From NCBI GenBank assembly GCA_038227745.1, contig JBBRPS010000569.1, positions 1 through 6,830 on the forward strand: 6,830 nucleotides of DNA, read 5' to 3'. The notes under the pieces were generated by a model. The model was given only the letters and a program-made list of their open reading frames with translations. It searched no databases and was not told the origin of the DNA. The position numbers and the translations under genes are program-made. Positions 5,458 through 6,830 of this stretch are shown here, one piece after another (position 1 is the first letter of the stretch; each line of letters opens with the position of its first letter). The DNA is from DASPXY01 sp038227745 (GTDB lineage Bacteria; Planctomycetota; Planctomycetia; Gemmatales; Gemmataceae).

Positions 5458-6530
5458 CTGCGGCGACGGCCCTGGCCTTCCCCGGCACCCGGATCCTGGC
5501 CGGGTGGTGGCGGCACCTGGCCGCGCACCGCCCGGAAGCCATCTGGGTCGCCCACCTCGCCCTGCACCGCGTCGAGGCTCTGGTCGAATTCGCCCGCCCT
5601 TGCCGCCCGGACCGCTTCAGCGCCCTCGTCCTGCAGGCCGTCCGCCTCGAACGCGCCGGCGCCGCCGCGTCCGCCGACGACCTGCTCACCTGCCTCGACG
5701 AAGGCCTGCACCTCGGCCGCCCCTTGCTCCGCCAGGCCCTGCGCGCCCTCACGGCGGAGGGCCTGCTCGCGGCGCACGCCCGCGGCTGGTCGCTGACCTC
5801 TCTCGGAGAACAGGCCGTCGAAAAGGGCGAATATCCGCGGAGCGTGCGCGAGCGGCGCGGCTTCCACTTCGTGGAACGACGGGCGGCGGACGGCACGCCG
5901 ACCGCCCCCCTCCACTTCCTCAACCTGAACGGGCATAGCTGCGTCCCGCTGCCGGCCGGCGAGGACTGGCAGTTCGACCCCGGGGCGCTCCACGAGTCGG
6001 TCAACCGCCCGGAGGAATGGAAGGAGCGGTACGGCTTCCCGCAGGAGGTCCGCGCGATCCTGGGGCCGGGCGCCGCGGAGGCGGCCCCCGCCTGGCAGCA
6101 GGTGATCGTGGATCGGCCCGAGCGGCTGCTGACCGTCATGGCCCCGGTGAGCGGGGAGGGCGGCGAGCGGCTGCTGGGCTTCGCGGCGCGGCAGGAGGGC
6201 TGGGTGCTCCAGGGGGCCGAGCCGGCCTTCGTGGTGCGGCAGCGCTGGCACGAGTTGTTCCCCGAGCTGAGCGCCGCGCCGGCCGCGGACGTGTGGCGGC
6301 AGGCGTGGCTGACGTGGTGCCAGCCGCGCGGCCTGCCGGCGGCCGAGGTCGAGGCGTGCGCGGTCGAGCTCCAGGGGGTGCGCCTGGGCGTGCGGGCGCC
6401 GGCGAAACTGATCGACCGGCTGCGCGCGGCCCGCAGCGACGCCGTCAAGGGCGAGGCCTGGGTGCTGGTCGGCGAAGGCCCCGTCCGCCGTGCCGCCCTG
6501 TTGGAGTTGGCCGAGGCGCCCGCCCGCTAA
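5454..6530 (+). CDS. Unrecognised helicase-partner protein with probable winged helix
   Basis: 358 residues; start set by the coupled ATGA and the Shine-Dalgarno inside the helicase gene. I do not recognise a named family. There is no signal peptide, membrane segment or Cys/His metal cluster, so it is probably cytoplasmic. Residues 54-122 look like a winged helix: a first helix (FSALVLQAVRLE), a second (SADDLLTCLDEGLHL), a third (RPLLRQALRALTAEGLL), then a wing-like turn HARGWSLTSLGEQAV. Residues 135-260 are likely beta-rich, with RRGFHFVERR (134-143), LHFLNLNG (153-160) and the W/P-containing VNRPEEWKERYGFP (183-196). The C-terminal half is Trp-rich, ending with AWVLVGEGPVRR (335-346). Tight coupling suggests a complex with, or control of, the helicase: a DNA-binding adaptor or loader is the natural guess. 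An autoregulator is possible but would usually precede its target. The winged helix is my reading of the pattern, not a database match. Confidence 0.85.
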   Translation: MTAATALAFPGTRILAGWWRHLAAHRPEAIWVAHLALHRVEALVEFARPCRPDRFSALVLQAVRLERAGAAASADDLLTCLDEGLHLGRPLLRQALRALTAEGLLAAHARGWSLTSLGEQAVEKGEYPRSVRERRGFHFVERRAADGTPTAPLHFLNLNGHSCVPLPAGEDWQFDPGALHESVNRPEEWKERYGFPQEVRAILGPGAAEAAPAWQQVIVDRPERLLTVMAPVSGEGGERLLGFAARQEGWVLQGAEPAFVVRQRWHELFPELSAAPAADVWRQAWLTWCQPRGLPAAEVEACAVELQGVRLGVRAPAKLIDRLRAARSDAVKGEAWVLVGEGPVRRAALLELAEAPAR

Positions 6531-6537
6531 GAAGTCT

Positions 6538-6577
6538 GTCCGGGAAGGGGGGAAAGGTGTCAGGAACGAATGACACT
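6538..6577 (+). repeat. Diverged, apically truncated copy of the palindromic repeat
   Basis: Aligned without gaps to the reverse complement of the right arm of the palindrome at 1978-2057, the 31 bases 6538-6568 match at 25 positions, including the GTCCGG start, most of the G-run, the A-run, GTGTC and GGAAC. The right half is reduced: GTGTCA (6557-6562) pairs with TGACAC (6571-6576) around an 8-nt loop. It begins 8 bases after the stop of gene 3. It may act as a weak transcription barrier, but no U-run follows. Confidence 0.7.
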
Positions 6578-6737
6578 GTCCTGCGCAACCACAATTCGGC
6601 ACATGGTTTATGGAAACTTCCCGGGAGGCCATTGGCATTGGTTCGCGGCGCGGTTCGTGCCAACACCTCTTGCCTTGCGCCGCCGCTGTTCGGCTGGCCT
6701 TCCCCTGCCGCGCGGCCCCGCTGCTGCCCCCGGCGCG

Positions 6738-6756
6738 CACTGCGAACCAGGCAGTG
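6738..6756 (+). other. Short perfect stem-loop in the downstream noncoding tail
   Basis: CACTGC (6738-6743) pairs with GCAGTG (6751-6756) around the 7-nt loop GAACCAG. The right arm runs into a TGTCAC direct repeat. It may be a remnant of another repeat copy or part of the upstream region of a gene beyond the window. Chance is also plausible. Confidence 0.3.
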
Positions 6757-6830
6757 TCACCCCCCTGTCACTCCTCACGACGACGGCCACCTCCTCTCCC
6801 CTGAGGCTTGCCCCCCACAGGCCAAGCTCA

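Larger units (their letters stand above)
6531..6830. other. 300-base noncoding tail after the operon
   Basis: I see no gene here; the frames that cross it lack family features and plausible starts. It holds a diverged half-copy of the large palindrome (6538-6577), a 6-bp stem-loop (6738-6756), two copies of TGTCAC (6755-6760 and 6766-6771), and an imperfect stem-loop at the window edge (6802-6830: eight pairs, one bulged G). TGACACTG at 6571-6578 is the exact inverse of CAGTGTCA at 6752-6759. No T-rich intrinsic terminator is visible, so the operon's transcript end is not defined. Confidence 0.5.

Noticed and set aside
1978..6577. Palindrome and its half-copy as a CRISPR array or tandem repeat
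   Set aside because: There are only two diverged copies, about 4.5 kb apart, with no regular spacers.
5394..6740. 448-codon open frame on the minus strand opposite gene 3
   Set aside because: It mirrors gene 3, has biased composition and no domain signal. Gene 3 has a coupled start and Shine-Dalgarno.
6601..6830. tRNA or start of a new gene at the right edge
   Set aside because: No cloverleaf or convincing start with a ribosome site was found. Frames present are short and featureless.

Overview
The window is a very GC-rich stretch of bacterial DNA with three protein genes, all on the + strand. GC content, a Sec-exported transglutaminase-like protein and a long coiled-coil SF1 helicase with an unrecognised partner suggest a soil or freshwater planctomycete, possibly Gemmataceae. 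That placement is an impression: there is no rRNA or taxonomic marker here, and other high-GC phyla are not excluded.

Layout. Positions 1-105 are a short leader with an 8-bp GC hairpin, a weak promoter candidate and a good Shine-Dalgarno. Gene 1 (106-1644) encodes an exported protein with a C-terminal transglutaminase-like cysteine-peptidase fold and an intact Cys-His-Asp triad. A 606-base gap (1645-2250) has no convincing protein gene but is rich in stem-loops. Its main feature is a near-perfect palindrome at 1978-2057 (36-position stem, 8-nt loop), a REP/MITE-like element. Gene 2 (2251-5457) encodes a 1068-residue SF1 helicase of the UPF1/DNA2 type. It has a canonical Walker A, a conserved motif VI arginine finger, unusual motifs II, III and V, a long coiled-coil insertion and a roughly 180-residue insertion before the YRM segment. 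Gene 3 (5454-6530) overlaps gene 2 by ATGA and encodes an unrecognised 358-residue protein with a probable winged-helix segment. The last 300 bases hold a degenerate half-copy of the palindrome just after gene 3, plus minor hairpins.

How it works together. Genes 2 and 3 are almost certainly one translationally coupled operon: an ATP-driven nucleic-acid motor plus a possible DNA-binding or adaptor protein. They have their own long upstream region and are bracketed by two related repeat copies. This two-gene module is the best candidate for an undescribed system (nucleic-acid processing, repair or defence), but nothing in the window proves a role. Gene 1 looks independent: it is exported, and it is separated from the operon by the structured gap.
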